Source: Emmonsiellopsis sp. PD_33 (taxonomy: Eukaryota > Ascomycota > Eurotiomycetes > Onygenales > Ajellomycetaceae). Taken from it: a stretch of 64,000 nt of DNA. The stretch is taken from assembly GCA_032988165.1 (NCBI GenBank), contig JANTQF010000141.1, positions 1 through 64,000 of the forward strand, given 5' to 3'. Below are positions 30,488-44,320 of the stretch, one piece after another. Each line of letters opens with the position of its first letter. Position 1 is the first letter of the stretch. The notes under the pieces are model-generated. The model searched no databases and was not told the origin of the DNA. It saw only the letters and a program-made list of their open reading frames with translations. The position numbers and the translations under genes are program-made.

Positions 30488-32884
30488 TTATCCTCCTCTA
30501 TTTAGTTTTAGAAGGCAGGTAGGAGGGTTCAGAAAATCAGATGTAGCATGGTGTAAGTAAAGTTTTATTAGATAGATGTAGTTCTTCATAATAGGTAAGT
30601 ATAATGATATCTTGTAGGGTAGAGGTCAGTTCTCATGAAGAAGCTTTATAGTTAAGCTACTTTACTAGGTACTGAAATTCTTACCCATGATAGTAGTAGT
30701 TGAGGATGACTTTAATCTCATACTCTATCTTACTATCTTCCTTAATGATACTAGGTAGATACCAGTTAGTGATCTTCTGTGAGAGGAATAGATTAGTAAA
30801 GATCTTATAAAGTAGATTTATATGAAATACATTGTGAATTCTAGATAGCATGTTAAGGTAGTAATTATGACATCTCAGAACTTTAATAATAGTATATTTA
30901 ATATATTAATAGTTAAGTATATAAAATAGATAATTAGTAATAATATTTCAGAGATCTAGCTAAATTTTATCATCTACCTCATAGTATTCAGCAGGATTTT
31001 AATAAGCATTCACACAGTTCTATTAGTCTTACTGGGCACTAATCATAAAGGATTTAGCCTACTTGTAGGCTTACTGAAGTTTCAAGATAATGATGTCTAC
31101 AATTTGAATCAGACTGCAGAGTAAAGTAGAAAATTTAGATAATTTAGTGAGATTAAGAATTTTAAGATTATAATTATATAAGAGAAAAAATAAGCTAACA
31201 TTAGTGCTAATAGCATCATAACTATTAATTATAAATTTAATATACAGGAGGAGTTCATTCTAGTCATTCTAAGTATATAAATAGAATTTTTAGAGGTAAT
31301 TCTTAGTTATCTGAATTATATGTTTAGTGCTACCATCAGTTTCAGAATAATAAGTAGTTAAGAGATGTCAGAAGATCTTGAAGAGCTAATAGATTCAGGT
31401 TCAGATAACTCTAATAAACTAGATTTTACAATCTGAGATAATTATATAAGATAGATTATACAGATAATAAAATAAACTTTAGAGAAAGACTTTTATCACT
31501 ACAGGTATATTTATCTTCATGCAGAGTTTAAGGATAATACTCTTACTGAGATAGTTAATAATGATAAGAACATTTTTGCAGCTATCACTTATAAATAGGT
31601 TTACTGTGAAATTAATAGTAACATTGCATTAGATACATTCAGAAATTAGGAGAAACTTAAGTAAACCTTAATGATGATCTTACCAGGTAATAATAGATTA
31701 ATAGATATTATAGTTTCAGATGAACTATTAGATACTCTAAGATATATTAGACTAGTAGAAGTCTTAGAATAGAATCTAATAGAGTACTTTATAATCTGAA
31801 TGATTAGTTATTAGGAAGTTATGAGTTTTTTATATGATTTAAGTATATAATAATTCTGAATTAGAAACCTACTACCTCTTCTGAAAATATAGTTAGAAGT
31901 TGAGATCTATAGAGCATTTAGTAATATTAATATGAACTTAAAGTTTGAGTAGAAAATAATGAGCCTTATCTCAGATAATCTAGATCATCATCTGAAGGCA
32001 TTCATTAGAGGTAGTAGTAATATTTCAGAGTTCTTGAAATGGGGATAAGGTAATCACAATTAGCAGGATAATAGATGAGGTATATATTACTCTATATATA
32101 ATATAGCATTACTTTGAATTCTTTAAGAATCTATAGATCTAACAGTCTCTATTTATAGTTTACTCAGCAGGTATTAGAGTCTTCAAAAGGTATATTCTAT
32201 TCATATTGGGAGAGGATGTTAGCCATAAAGTTCTCTATATCAGAACAGTAATGAATTATAAAATAAAAGTAGCTAAGAAATTTAACTCAGTATATCTAGC
32301 ATTCAGAGAGTTTATAGATCATTATGAAATATTAGAGATTCTTATAATTTATAATGATTTCAAAGTTTTTCACACTATGAAGTTTGAAGTCTCATTCTTC
32401 TAGATATCAGATGATGATGAGGAGTTCCTTGTTATAAATTTTATAGTTAGCTTTAGCAGGGCTGAGCTTCTTAAATATAAATATATAGAATTACAGGATA
32501 TCTTCATCATCTCATTGCATAAGAGTACTATCTGTGATGTAACTAAAAGAGTCTGTTTTAATCACCATTAAGTAGTTAGAGTTAAATGTAATGAGTATTA
32601 GAGTAAAGATAAATATCTACTTAAGGTGCATGAATGCTTTATTTACTTTCTTAGATCATTAAAATTACTAGTCTTTGCATGTGAGGTTGATCAGTAGTTA
32701 GATAATGTTAGAAAAATCCTAAATGAAGTGTTAATAGAAATTCATAAATCCTAGAAAGTCTTATACATCTTTTATAATTATAGGGGCCTCCTATTCAAAA
32801 ATAACAACAATCTTCTTAGGGTCCATACAGACTCCCTTCCCTGCCTTTATGATGAAGTTAAGGTAGTGAAGTGGGAACAGAGTG
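30488..32884 (-). pseudogene. Element B pol, integrase and chromodomain part
   Basis: Minus-strand remnant of the 3' part of pol. Near 30,700-31,050 it reads DKIWLDLWNI, then RIHNVFHINLL, a typical post-integrase segment, followed by chromodomain residues (EYEIKVIL, FQYLVKWLNY, SSWEL). Dozens of stops. Upstream integrase core is poorly readable. The plus-strand ORF at 32,206-32,403 is a shadow of this region. Confidence 0.7.
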
Positions 32885-33185
32885 TGTACATCAGATAGCA
32901 CTGAACAGAGTAGTGACAAACACAAGAAAAGAATTGATATTGAGGTTGAAGTAGAGAAATGTATTGGCAATCTATAGTACAAAATAATATAGTAATAAAA
33001 TGATAAGATAACACACAAAGGAAATAGAAGATCTATCTCAAAGAAGCATACACTAACATGAGAAATCTATAAATGAACAGATGAAACCTCATTATAAAAG
33101 AAAAATATCTATCTTCATGACTGTACTTGATGGTGAAAAGCCTCAGCAAAAAATTGATCTAGCCTAACAGTAGATCCCCACCACA
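32885..33185 (-). repeat. 3' LTR of element C (left)
   Basis: Starts TGTACATCAGATAGC and ends GATCCCCACCACA. Aligned to 44,018-44,320 with mostly transition differences. Confidence 0.85.
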
Positions 33186-34249
33186 CATCTCCCCTCCCTC
33201 TAATTTATTAACCTGATGAAGAAAAGAATGGCTCAGCTTTACAGTAATAACAACAGTTAGAATATATTATTCTGAAATTGAATAGTTTTACAGTAAGAGC
33301 AGTAGCTCTGAATACATTATCTCAAAATTAACCTAACTATATCATCTTAAAGTCAGCTGATGAATGATGATGCATTGTGTTGAATCATCTATTTATAAGA
33401 AAGTAGCTATATTAAGGTAGGAAAGTAGGACTAGAGATGAATAGACAAGTCAGCTATAATAAAGTCCTTCACATTTAGATAGAGGTTAGAAAGTATGATT
33501 CATTAATAGCTTGAATCATGAAATTGTGGGGCAGCAGCTTCTATAGGTAGAGATAGAGATAGAAGCTGAAACAGGATTAACAAGAGATTTTTAAATGGGG
33601 GGGAGAGCAGAGTAAGGCCCTAGGGTGTGTAAACCTCTAGGCAGAAGTAAGGCTCAGAGAAATGAATGGATAAGTTAACAATAAAGAAAGAATGTACCTT
33701 AGATAGGCAGAATAACCTGTAAGTGCATAGCTTTATACTAACAATTTTATATATAATAAGATCTATGGTTTCATCATAAGGAAAAGAAAGAAGAAAGATA
33801 GCCCTGAAGTTAAGTGCTGCATCTATATGATTAATGAAGGAAGAAGTAGGAGAGCCAGCAATAAATAGTAAATAAAGATTGAGATGAGTGGTGTGGATGA
33901 TGAAGATGAAAGAGACATAAGGAAAATAAAGAGTAAAGAGAAAGAAAAAGTAGTAGATGAAAATTAGCAGTAAAGAGTACAGAGTAATATATATATAAGT
34001 AAGTAAGCACAGAAAGAAAAGTGAATACAGCAAGAAAAATAAACATAGAGTAGCAGCACATCAAGCATATAAAATAAAAGAAAAATAAAGAAGATATAGA
34101 GGAAATAGAAACCATAGAGGAAGTAAACTAAATAATATAATGAGGAAAATAAATATGTACTAGTAGTAGTAAGAGTAGTAACTACAGTAGAATAATGAGC
34201 TTTGATTGACTGAAACATTTCCTAGCCCTGAGATAGAAAATTATAATTA
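33186..34249. other. Element C, uninterpreted stretch
   Basis: Purine-rich on the plus strand. Overlapping minus frames (33,620-34,218) translate to Phe/Leu/Tyr/Ser-rich strings that look like low-complexity artefacts. A short word TAGAAAATTATAATTAACT at about 34,228 recurs with one change near 40,842. Confidence 0.4.
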
Positions 34250-35680
34250 ACTGAATTAACTAGCTGGTATCAGTCCTCTTGCAGCTATGAACTGAGATCC
34301 CAATGATGTCTCCTTTTACTACTATGTAGTCACTAATGATAGAATTAAAAGAAATATTATTATAATAATAGTAAAAGAAACTTCACTTACTAAATAATTC
34401 TTTCTCAGTTTTTATTATAGTTATAAAAGTATGAACTGCAGCCCCTATAGCTCTCTTATGCCAGGCTAGAATGTAATCCTTGGCTGGCCAGTTAGACATC
34501 AGATTAAAAAGAATTTATTACTCTCTTTAAATTAGAGGATCATCTCATTACCAACATTCAATTAAAGCTTCAGAAAGTGCACTAAAACTTATTATAGCTA
34601 TAGTAATAAGAAAGTAATAAGAAATGCTATCATATAGAATGAGCAGGCCAGAGGATATTATAAATCTATATATAAGATCTCAATTTGCCTATAAGAGCTA
34701 CTCTCATATATTACTCTTTAGAACCTCTAAAGACTTATTATCTTCTTAAATTTCAATAAATCATGGAAATATCATTCTTCACTCTATAATAGTCAGACCT
34801 ATACTCTCATAGAAAATGTGTGATATGATAATTCACACATCTTTCTACTTATAAGAAATAGTCTTTCAGCCAGTCTTAAAGTCTCATAAATCCTGATTGA
34901 TGAGTATCTATAGGAAGATATTCTAAACAATTCTGTCATCTAGAAACTTTCTTTTATAAAGTTAGTAATTCCACTTAGAGACACAGTAATATATATCAGA
35001 AACTATAATTATATAGTTCACATGATCCTCATTTATCAGGCTAACAGACCCTTAAATTATATTCACACTATAACTTTCCTCAGTAAGATATCAAATATTA
35101 ATATCAATATATTGAAAAAATGTGCTATCCTCTTTCCTAGTGAACTTAATGTAATAAAAGTAGAAAATGAGTCACATCTGATGATTCAAATAAAGAGTAA
35201 TATATCAGACATAGTAAACTGAGTTCTAATAAATTATCTACTGAATAATTTTATAGAGCATTATGTGGAGTCACTCTAGCAACTTCTAGTCTTTTTACTG
35301 ATAGAATGAGTATATATCTCATTCATGCAATGCAATTTTTCCAAGAATGTTATAAGTAATTAGCACATTTCTTTCAGCTCACTATATTTAGAGCCAGAAG
35401 AAAATTGGAAGAGATAAAGAGCCATCCATATCTCAACTATCTAGTATGCAGCCTACATCTATGTTTTTCAACTCAAGGTTCTTCAACATGTTTGCCCAGT
35501 CTAATGGAATAATGAAAGAAAGGGTGGCATACTTCATATAATATATCTAAAGAAGATTCTTAGAATGGATAGAATAGCAGTTTTTATAGAAGTAATGAAA
35601 AGTGCTATTAGTAATGCAGATCTGATTAAAATTTCTACAGCTATTAATAATAGTACTGAATCTGAATGATAAGGCTACTT
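34250..35680 (+). pseudogene. Unrecognised frame inside element C, plus strand
   Basis: A single plus-strand frame can be followed for about 1.4 kb through stops that are TAG, TAA or TGA at Gln/Arg/Trp-like places, with a stop-free stretch at 35,022-35,222. Readable pieces: LSFIKLVIPLRDTVIYIRN, KISNININILKKCAILFP and RKGGILHIIYLKKILRMDRI, then ISTAINNSTESE at its end. It does not resemble Gag, Pol or Env that I know and runs against the direction of element C, so it is either captured sequence or part of another insertion. It converges on the minus frame at 35,700-36,965. Confidence 0.5.
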
Positions 35681-35699
35681 AATCTAAATTCTAAGTTAG

Positions 35700-36965
35700 T
35701 AAACTAATTTTTCCTCCAAGATTAATAGCATGATGATAGTATAAAAGAAAAGAGAATACTAGTTTTATAAGCTAGTTTAAAAGCTTGATAAGTTGATTAT
35801 CATTTAGCTCCTTCATATTGCTGAGCTGGGCTTTTAGGGTAGGTTTGACATTTTAATAGTATATGCATTTATAATAGCTAGTCTTCTGATAATTTTCAAC
35901 AACTTTAGTAATATCTGAGTCCTTCTTATTAGCATCTTGATTTTCAAGTTCTACCATTTCTTCTGGTGACATGCTGGCAAAATGAGAGAGGCTGATATTA
36001 GACAGTGAGGTAGCTATTAATAAAACTAATTGACTAGAGATATATTGTGGGTGAGGAGCAGGTAAATCAGGGTTAGGGTTTTAAGAAGCATCAGGTGAGA
36101 AAGTAGAGGAAGATATTAAAACTAACATAGAATAATAGTAATTATCCTGAGGAGAGTAAGGAGAAGATAGAGGTATTTGATTAATTATATGAAAATCATG
36201 TAGTGAGCATGGAGAAGGCTGAGGCTGAAGATTTTAAAAAGGTAGAAATAGAAAAATCAGAGGTTACAGATTAGTAGGAGTAGAAAGAGATAATAGAGTA
36301 TTAGCTGTAAGAATTCCCCTAAGATCAATATGAAGCCTAATAGTATAAATAGCTTTTATATTTAATGTAGAGCTAATAAAATCTGACTTAAAAATCATAT
36401 TAAGATTAGAGAACATTAGCTTCTTATTCAGCTTTTTACCTCTTTCAGAATTTTGATATAACTAAATCTATATTGCCTGGTTGATTCTCCTCACTGCAGA
36501 TGAATAGTTATAATTTCTTATAAAAGTTATTATATATTAATACTATTTATTCTTCTTTAGTATCAGTCAGAATTCATCAGTAATGGTCTTCCCTCAGTAC
36601 TCCACACAAGTTTTATATCCTTTTAAAGTATAATTTTAATGAACTCTGACTATCTCTACCATATAATGAATCTTCATTATCTAGTAGTGAAAGTTAGTTT
36701 CAGATATCAATGCATGCCAGGCCTCATCCTTCTTTATTTATTTAAAATATGTAGTTATCTTATCCTCCCTATCTTCATGCCTGCTCATAATCAGGTCAGC
36801 AATCTTGTACTGGATTTAATAGTGTAAAGCTAAATATCTGTTAAGTGTATTAATATACTTCTGAATCTTTCTGGTGATTACAAACTTATACTTTCCATGT
36901 TCAATTAAAGTAAGGAAATTAGTAAGCTTTGAGGTCAAGGCAGGTAGATTTTGGTGGTTCAACAT
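35700..36965 (-). pseudogene. Unrecognised frame inside element C, minus strand
   Basis: From an ATG at about 36,965 one frame reads MLNHQNLPALTSKLTNFL, IEHGKYKFVITRKIQKYI, MSRHEDREDKITTYFK and DEAWHALISETNFHY, with stops only at Gln-like positions. Further on it has a Pro/Ser-rich section (about 36,040-36,300) and SPEEMVELENQDANKKD. It is in the same direction as C and follows its integrase, so it could be a third frame of C. Not related by eye to the third frame of A and D. Function unknown. Confidence 0.5.
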
Positions 36966-37259
36966 TTTTGCAGGAAGGAAGTGAGGGAAATCATAGATAT
37001 AGCACTGTCATGTGTTAGTGTAGGTTGGTTTAAGAGTAAGACTGAGATATCTATAATGATAATGAGGGGAAAGTGGAGGAGAATATAGAGCAGAGTGTGC
37101 TCTTATGATTTTCAAATACAGAATGTAAAGATAGCTGTAGCTAGTAAAATAAGAGTATGAGAAGAGCATACTATCATTCTGATAGCTATAAAATGAAAGA
37201 AAATAAAGAAAACTGTAAAGAAATATGAAGATACATTTAGATCCTAATATATTACTCAT

Positions 37260-40200
37260 ACTGGTATTTGAACTATAAAGAGATAGCTAATAAAGAAAAT
37301 AAACTGATAAGTAGATACAGCTAAATAAAGGAAATAAAGAAAAATAAATGAAATAAGGAAATAAATATAGTAGTCAGATAATAATTATAAAACTTTTATT
37401 ATAAGGAATTAGAGACTATAAAGTATTCTCTTTCTCACTTATATCTTCTTTCTTCTCACTACTATTTTCTACTAGATCTATATTATCTAACACTGCTAGC
37501 ATCTGATCATCATGAAGGTAGAATTTCTTTATCTAGTTATCTATAGTGATGTTGTAGAATAGTGTACTATTTAGCTTCTTAAGATAGTAAATGCCTTTCT
37601 CATGATTTATCTCTCACACATAATATAGACCCAATCATTAAAAGTTAAGTTTAACAGAATAGAATGTTTTTATTTTAATGTCATGCAGAAGGACAAGATC
37701 CCTCATCTGAACTAAATTACATACTAATTATTTGATTTCATCAAATAGATCCTAATTTTTCTCTTATATATACTGTAGATGAAAGGCTGCCTCCTCTAGG
37801 TTCTCATTCTATCTCTCCAACTATTAAATCTACATGTATATCAAGTTAGTACAAGAGCAAATAATGTACTATAAAAGTATTTATCACATTAAAATCTCAA
37901 GCTCAACAGGAAGGATAGCATTATAATTATATTACAAATAAAATGATGTTTCACTTGTTGATTATTAAATAAAGATATAATTTACCTATAATACTAAATG
38001 GAAATAATTAATTTAATTCCTTCTATCTACAGTAAGCTTTATCAGCACATCTGAAATAGAGTGATAGTCATGTTCAATCATGCTATTTACCTTCACATTG
38101 TATGGCAAAATCATTATTTACTTAATATGATACTTAATGGTGAGAATTCTAGTCTACTTCTGATTTTTCAGCTCACTATCACAAATCATTTCTTGGAAAC
38201 AGCCATATTAGCATATAATATTCTTGTAAATGAATTGTGCTATATGTTTAATTTTAGTATATACAAGGAGCTAACCTTCAACCCAGCTAGTAAGGTTATT
38301 TTAGGTAATAACTGCATATGATTTCCCCCAGTTCTTTAGAAACTTAATAATATTAATACACCACTTATCCTACAGATAGTTGCAGTAAGTTGGATATAAT
38401 AGCTCCTTAAGGTAATTACTTTCCTGAAATTAACACTCATAGTATCTCTTGCAATATACCTTAACCTCACTGAATAAGCCTTCCCACTAATATCACTAAG
38501 AGACCTTATGATTGATTGCCTCACAGTCTTTATAGTTAAACTTATTATACATTTAAGTAATGATTTTCTTCTACTCATCTAGATCATCTACCATACACCT
38601 CAGTGGAATTTCTTTACTCAATCAGTGAAATAGATGTTGCTTATGCATCACATAGTTCAATGTATATTTATATTATTTCAGAAAGATCTTGCAAGGAATA
38701 TCATTAAGCTGCTTTAGAATGATGAGGTATCTGATGATTGACTTACTATGATTGAAATAAAAAGGTAAAAGAACATAAGATTCTTTACTATTAATATTAT
38801 CAGGAACATTGAAGTTAGAAATAATAGTAAAAGTCATACTAATATAATTAAGCTCTATCTCAATGAATTCATTAATATTCTGATCCTCAGACATTTTATT
38901 ATTAGTAGGTAGTCATCAAGAAAGATCATCAGCAGCACTATAAATTTAGTTAGAAATATGATAGACATCAAAATCAAACATTTAAATCCATGCAAGCCAG
39001 TTAGTTATTAGAGTACCAGGAAGGTCAGTAGCTATCTGATTGAGTTGAGTAACCAAGATTTTTACATTAGTTTTAAGAATGAAGTGAATATCATATAGAT
39101 AATATTAGTATTTCTTTAACATTTTGAGAATGGCTTGATATTCTTATTTTCCTGCATTATACTTTGCTTTCACTAAGCTCTAAATCCCACTCTTATATTA
39201 ATAAAGATGAAGCTTCCTATTTCCAACATCTCACTAGCTTAGTATTTCTTCTCAGTCATACTTACTAGTATTAGTTAGAATCACAATATCCCCAGCACCT
39301 TCAGAATAATTAATGCAGTATAGAGCTGAGATAGTCATTAGTATCATCTTTAGGACAGATATGGCATTTAACTGTTCAGGTCCCTAGATGAAAAAGGTGT
39401 TTTTTTTGAACAGTAAATAGATTAGGTTGAAAATGAGAGTAAAGTTTGGAATCCAGATGTGATAGTATATATAGATACTAATAAAGGTATAAGCTTCAGA
39501 GATCTCAGTTGATTTAGACTATTCAATGATTTTAATAATTTTAGTGGCCTTAGAGTAGCACCCATCAGCATTAATGATATATCTAATGAGAATCATGCTA
39601 GAGCAGCTGAACTCAGATTTTACAATCTAAATGTATGTGTTTGAGAGCTCAATGCTAACTAGAATCTGATTCAGATTTTAAAGATACTTTAAAATAAATT
39701 AGTGAATTTCTAATATGACCTCTTCATTATTATACTAAGATTACAAACCTTTCATACTAATGTCATCCATGAAATTATCTACCTAATGGGAAATGTTCAA
39801 ATAAAGTATGCAAGCTATAACCTGGCAGAAAGTAACTATAGAATTTATAGCATCTTATAGTAATATTATTTAGTAAAGAAGGCTAATTAAGATTTGAAAG
39901 ATAATTATATTATAATTATTCTTATACAAAGTGATCTGATTGTATTTGAAAAAGAAATTCATCATATTAATGATAACTTACTCAGCAAAATCTTCTGCAA
40001 AAGTATTAGCACTGAGTGGGATGTAGGCATTTTGAACTGTAATGACATTTATATTCATATAGATGTTGATAATTTAATATTTCCCAGACTTCTTTTTCTT
40101 GATAAGGAACCACTTATTCTAATATAAATTATAATAGTATTTGAAGACATTAGAATCAACTCACTTATAAAGCATCTCTATAATGATTAGTAGTAATTTT

Positions 40201-40520
40201 TAAGGAATAAAAAACCTAGGAGCCTATCATATCTCATACTTAATAATATGAATCTTAATTAGTGGAGAGACCTCTTCAGCTAGTTTTTCATAATCACTGA
40301 AGTTTCAAACTAATACTTTCTCCTACCTGAGTAAGATCTCAATCAGTAGCTTATATTCCTATAGTGTTAAAATTGATCTGATTTGAAGCTTTTCTATTCT
40401 ATCAAATGTGAGGCAAGAGCCATACAAATAATCTGAGAAATGAGGCATAATTAGATGATCATAAGATAAAGATGAATTCTTTATAGATTTAATATTATTT
40501 TAATACTATTTCTGATAGAT
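37260..40520 (-). pseudogene. Element C pol: RT, RNase H, integrase (RIP-degraded)
   Basis: Minus-strand order from high to low coordinates: an RT N-terminal region (LAEEVSPLIKI at about 40,290, then a KKKKSGKY palm segment near 40,100), VDNFMDDISMKG at about 39,750 as the catalytic box, RNase H with YSEGAGDIVILTNTSKYDW and KAKYNAGKREYQAILKMLKK near 39,120-39,330, then ATDLPGTLITNWLAWI near 39,000 and the integrase area. The order RT-RNase H-integrase proves Gypsy. Many TAG/TAA stops. Confidence 0.8.
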
Positions 40521-43500
40521 CTTCCTCTATTAATCTATCCTACTAGGAGTTTCTCTATCTATTATTAGCATGTTGAGGAGCTGAATCTTATCTGCCTTTC
40601 ACTTATATAGTGTGGTAATAATTGAATGATAAGATTGAGAGGAGAGTTTAGTAAAATTATAGAGAGAAAGATCATGCAGTTGAATGCTATGAACTCAATG
40701 AATTTTAGAGACAGAGCACTGCAGGAAAGAAAATATAGCATGTAAAGATAGCTAGAAGTACTGTTATAAAATGGCAGGAATGTATAGTAGAAATTTCTGA
40801 GACAATTAAGTAGTAGCCTCTAATTAGCTGGAGGGATTTATTAGTTCTAGGCTAGAAAATTATGATTAACTAGATTTTCTTTTACTACTCTTATATAGTA
40901 GAATTTCTACCCTACTATCTATCATATTAATACAGCTAACTCTAACTTCATCTCTTTACTCACTACTACTATCATAAAGATCAGTCAGACTCAGCACTTC
41001 TAATTTAAAGACTAATACTTGCTATGAAGATCATCTAGCTATCTATTACTATAATCTCCTAAAGAATAGTTAAGGAAGAAGACTTAATTGATTTCATCAT
41101 CTAGATTGAAAATAGTGATAGTAACACCACCTACATTATCTATTTATTATACTAACTGAGTCATATTTTCATAGGGACAGCCTAGAATGCATTCATGGGA
41201 ATTATACTTCAAGATGAAGAAGGTTTGAGGTACAGCTATGAATCCAATACAAACTAGGATATTCTTATAGATTCTAATAATGCTACTATATTAACTATTA
41301 GTATTAAGAATTAGCTTGAGAGTATCTTTCTGAATGATCAGATTGAGGCTCAAGGCAATACTCTTCATCATACAGTTAATTTCTGTTCTACTATTAAATA
41401 TAGCTTCAGTCTGCCTCTTTCTGATACCCACAGAAAACTTGATATAGCTAATGAATATCAGGTTCTATTGAGGATCATATTTCAAAACATAATAAGAGAA
41501 CTAAATAAAGAAGACTCTGGCAGATTTTTCCTCAATCATATATTACTAAACTTTAGCTGGAAGATTCTGAAAGAATGTCTGCTACAGCTGAGTAAAGTAG
41601 GCTATAATATTCTTAAGCTGAATTTCTGTGATCTCTTGACATATAATTTTCTTAAAGATAATCTGGGTAATAGTAGTATGATTTTCCTTATCCTTCATTT
41701 TAATAAAGAGCTTGGGTCCTTTAGGTTTTCTGAGACAGCAGAGAATGATTTTCTTCTGAATTATAGATACTTTAACTATCTTAATATCAGATATAGTCTT
41801 ATTAATCAGCTGAGTTAGTATTTCTTCCTGCAGCTGATCATTATAAAGGATTTATGAATCATCAGGATTAGATGAAGGTAAAATGATATTCTCAGTAAAT
41901 AAAACTGATTTTTAGGAGGTATTTAAATAGTAGTCAGCCCTTTAAGAGTAAGTAGAAAGTAGGGCTTTCTCCTTTTCAATTCAGCTAGAGAGTATAAATT
42001 GATTTTTATTAGTAGCTGACTCTTTATTCTTACTATTTTTAATAGTAGCTTAAGTAACTATCATGCTAGTAACTTTTTTCATCTCACTATTTAAGTTGCC
42101 TTCTTCCATGCTACTTTCAAATCTGACATTACATATGCTGATAAAATTGACTATCAGTAATAAGCTACTATCAGAGGAAATAAGAATGCTACTGTTGTTA
42201 CAGAGTTTCACTGCTATTAGAATGATGAGAGGTATGAATCTCTACTTAAAAGCATACTCAATAATGATGATATATAATTTATACTGATTTATATTAATTT
42301 TTAAGCTGCACTACATCACATGTCCATTAAAGTATTTACTCATTCTATTTTGATGGATCTTTCCCTGGTCAATCAATTTGCTGATTTAGAGACATTATAG
42401 GAGTATGTAAGTTAAGTTGCTATAATCTTAGTAGATATAAGAAGAATAATTGTATTATACTATACTACTAGATTGAGGTTGATATAAGCTATCAGGGCCA
42501 TGCTACATCTTATAATAAGAAACATTTATAAGATCTCAAGTAGGATTAATAGATCTCTAATTGGTGAGAATGTATGATATCACAGCTGACTGTTACATAT
42601 TTTTCTATTATTAAAATTCTATGATAGCTAGTAATAGTACATTCATCTGATTGATAAGAGATTTAAGTAAACTATTATTTAAATTTTTTAAATCTGAGTC
42701 AGAAGAAGTAGGTAGTATAGAAGACATCACTTAAGGTTTCAGCACAGCTAGAGTAGGTAGATTAAAGATAGGCTGAGTAGGAAGCAGCTAAGTAGATAGC
42801 ATTATATGAGAACTCAGATTAGATGTGATTATTTAGATTATCTTTTCTTTGACTTTCTAAGATTCTGCTGCTGCATTACAGACCTTTAAAATCTTCCATT
42901 CAGATAGGTTACTTTGATTAAATCTAGCCTTATAAAAGACCTTCTCACAAATTCCATCAGACAGACCTTATAAGAATAATTAATAGGTAAGTGATTTCTA
43001 AATTTCATTCTAGCTAATTAGTAACTCAGTGATGACTTGAAACTGGCAGCAAAAAGTGAGAATATCTCAGCTGAAAGATCATTTGAAACTAGATAGAGTA
43101 TTTAGATAGATCTAATTGTACATCTATTAGTAAGAATTATTCTATTAGAACTCTGATATCAATTAAGTCTTAACTTTAATTTAGATTTATAGGTTCTTTA
43201 TGAGTCAATTCATATGGCTCTGCAATTTCATAGAGTAATAGTTGCACAGCACTATCAAAACTTCATCTTTAGGAACATAGTGCAGCTTCAGCACAGCATC
43301 AAACTGGTTGACAAATTAAGTAATATCTTTCCTATCAAAAGAGAGAGCTCCAAGAAATCTAGAAATCAGTATGAGCATGACAAGTCACTAATAAATCATT
43401 TTACTTTTAGAAGGTAAGGTACTGCTAGATGTCAGCAGGTCTGATGAGAAATTAGTAGAGCTTGACATCTCCTCACTGTTGATCTTGATTTTTAGTAGCA

Positions 43501-44017
43501 GAGCTGATGTTTTTTCTGACTGAGTTTAATAATATACAATGAAATCTGACTGAGCATACTTAGGAAGTATATATTAATGGAGAAATGAATAGACAAGTGA
43601 TTCATATTTATAAATGAGAAATAGATTAATAATAGTGGTAATATCAGTATTTTTTTGCAGGTAGAGATTTAGGGACTCAAGAAAGAGAAGGAATTATAAG
43701 ATCTACTGTAGATTTTTCTTCTCACTAGAGTCTACATTTATTAAGGAATGGCTTGATAGATTCAATAGTTTAGTGAGTCTATTCTTCAAAGTTTTCTTCT
43801 GATGATATTGCTATTAGTGCAGCTGCAAAACTGTGAGTCTACTCCAACTAAATAGGCCTATTACAAATTAAAATAAGAGAATTATGTTAAGTAATATGCT
43901 CAACAAAAGAAAAGAAAAAAGAGGAACAAAACTTAGCATATTTATCTATATTAATATTATCATTTATTTATTCATTTATAATTTCTAATTGTGTGCATCA
44001 ATGAAGTGAGGATGAGG
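40521..44017 (-). pseudogene. Element C gag and protease region (RIP-degraded)
   Basis: On the minus strand, about 41,400 to 41,130 reads TEINCMMKSIALSLNLII then VPQTFFILKYNSHECILG, the pattern of a retropepsin (active-site region, then hydrophobic-ILG). Higher coordinates would be gag but are too degraded to delimit. The open plus-strand frame at 41,468-41,818 is antisense to this. Confidence 0.55.
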
Positions 44018-44320
44018 TGTACATGTTAGATAGCACTAAATAAGGTAGCAGCAAACACAAGAAAAGAATTGATATTGAGGTTGAAGCAGAGGAATGTATT
44101 GGCAATCTATAGTATAAAATAATATAGTAATAAAATGATAAGATAATATATAAAGGAAATAGAAAATCTATCTCAAAGAAGTATACACTGACATGAGAAA
44201 TTCATGAATGAACAGATAGAGCCTCACTATGAAAAGAAAATATCTATTTTCATGGCTGCACTTAACAGTGAAAAGCCTCAGCAAAAAATTGATCCAGCCT
44301 GACAGTGGATCCCCATCACA
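44018..44320 (-). repeat. 5' LTR of element C (right)
   Basis: 303 bases matching the left LTR end to end; it ends GATCCCCATCACA. Confidence 0.85.

Larger units (their letters stand above)
32885..44320 (-). mobile_element. Gypsy element C, nested in B (minus strand, 11.4 kb)
   Basis: LTRs at 32,885-33,185 (301 bases) and 44,018-44,320 (303 bases) share long identical blocks such as AAGAAAAGAATTGATATTGA and AGCCTCAGCAAAAAATTGAT. It interrupts the pol gene of B. I could not find a convincing target duplication (GAGTG left, GTAGG right). On the minus strand are a retropepsin (about 41,130-41,420), RT (about 39,370-40,500, FMDDI at 39,760), RNase H (38,880-39,360) and an integrase region (about 37,500-38,600). 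Extra frames lie between integrase and the 3' LTR, making it longer than usual. Confidence 0.85.

Noticed and set aside
33620..34218. Minus-strand Phe/Leu/Tyr-rich frames resembling membrane proteins
   Set aside because: They arise from purine-rich AT sequence read backwards; three overlapping frames all look membrane-like, a low-complexity artefact.
41180..41860. Long plus-strand frame in element C, first taken as captured cargo
   Set aside because: The minus strand at about 41,130-41,420 reads a retropepsin pattern that fits the direction of C's pol, so the plus frame is most likely a shadow.
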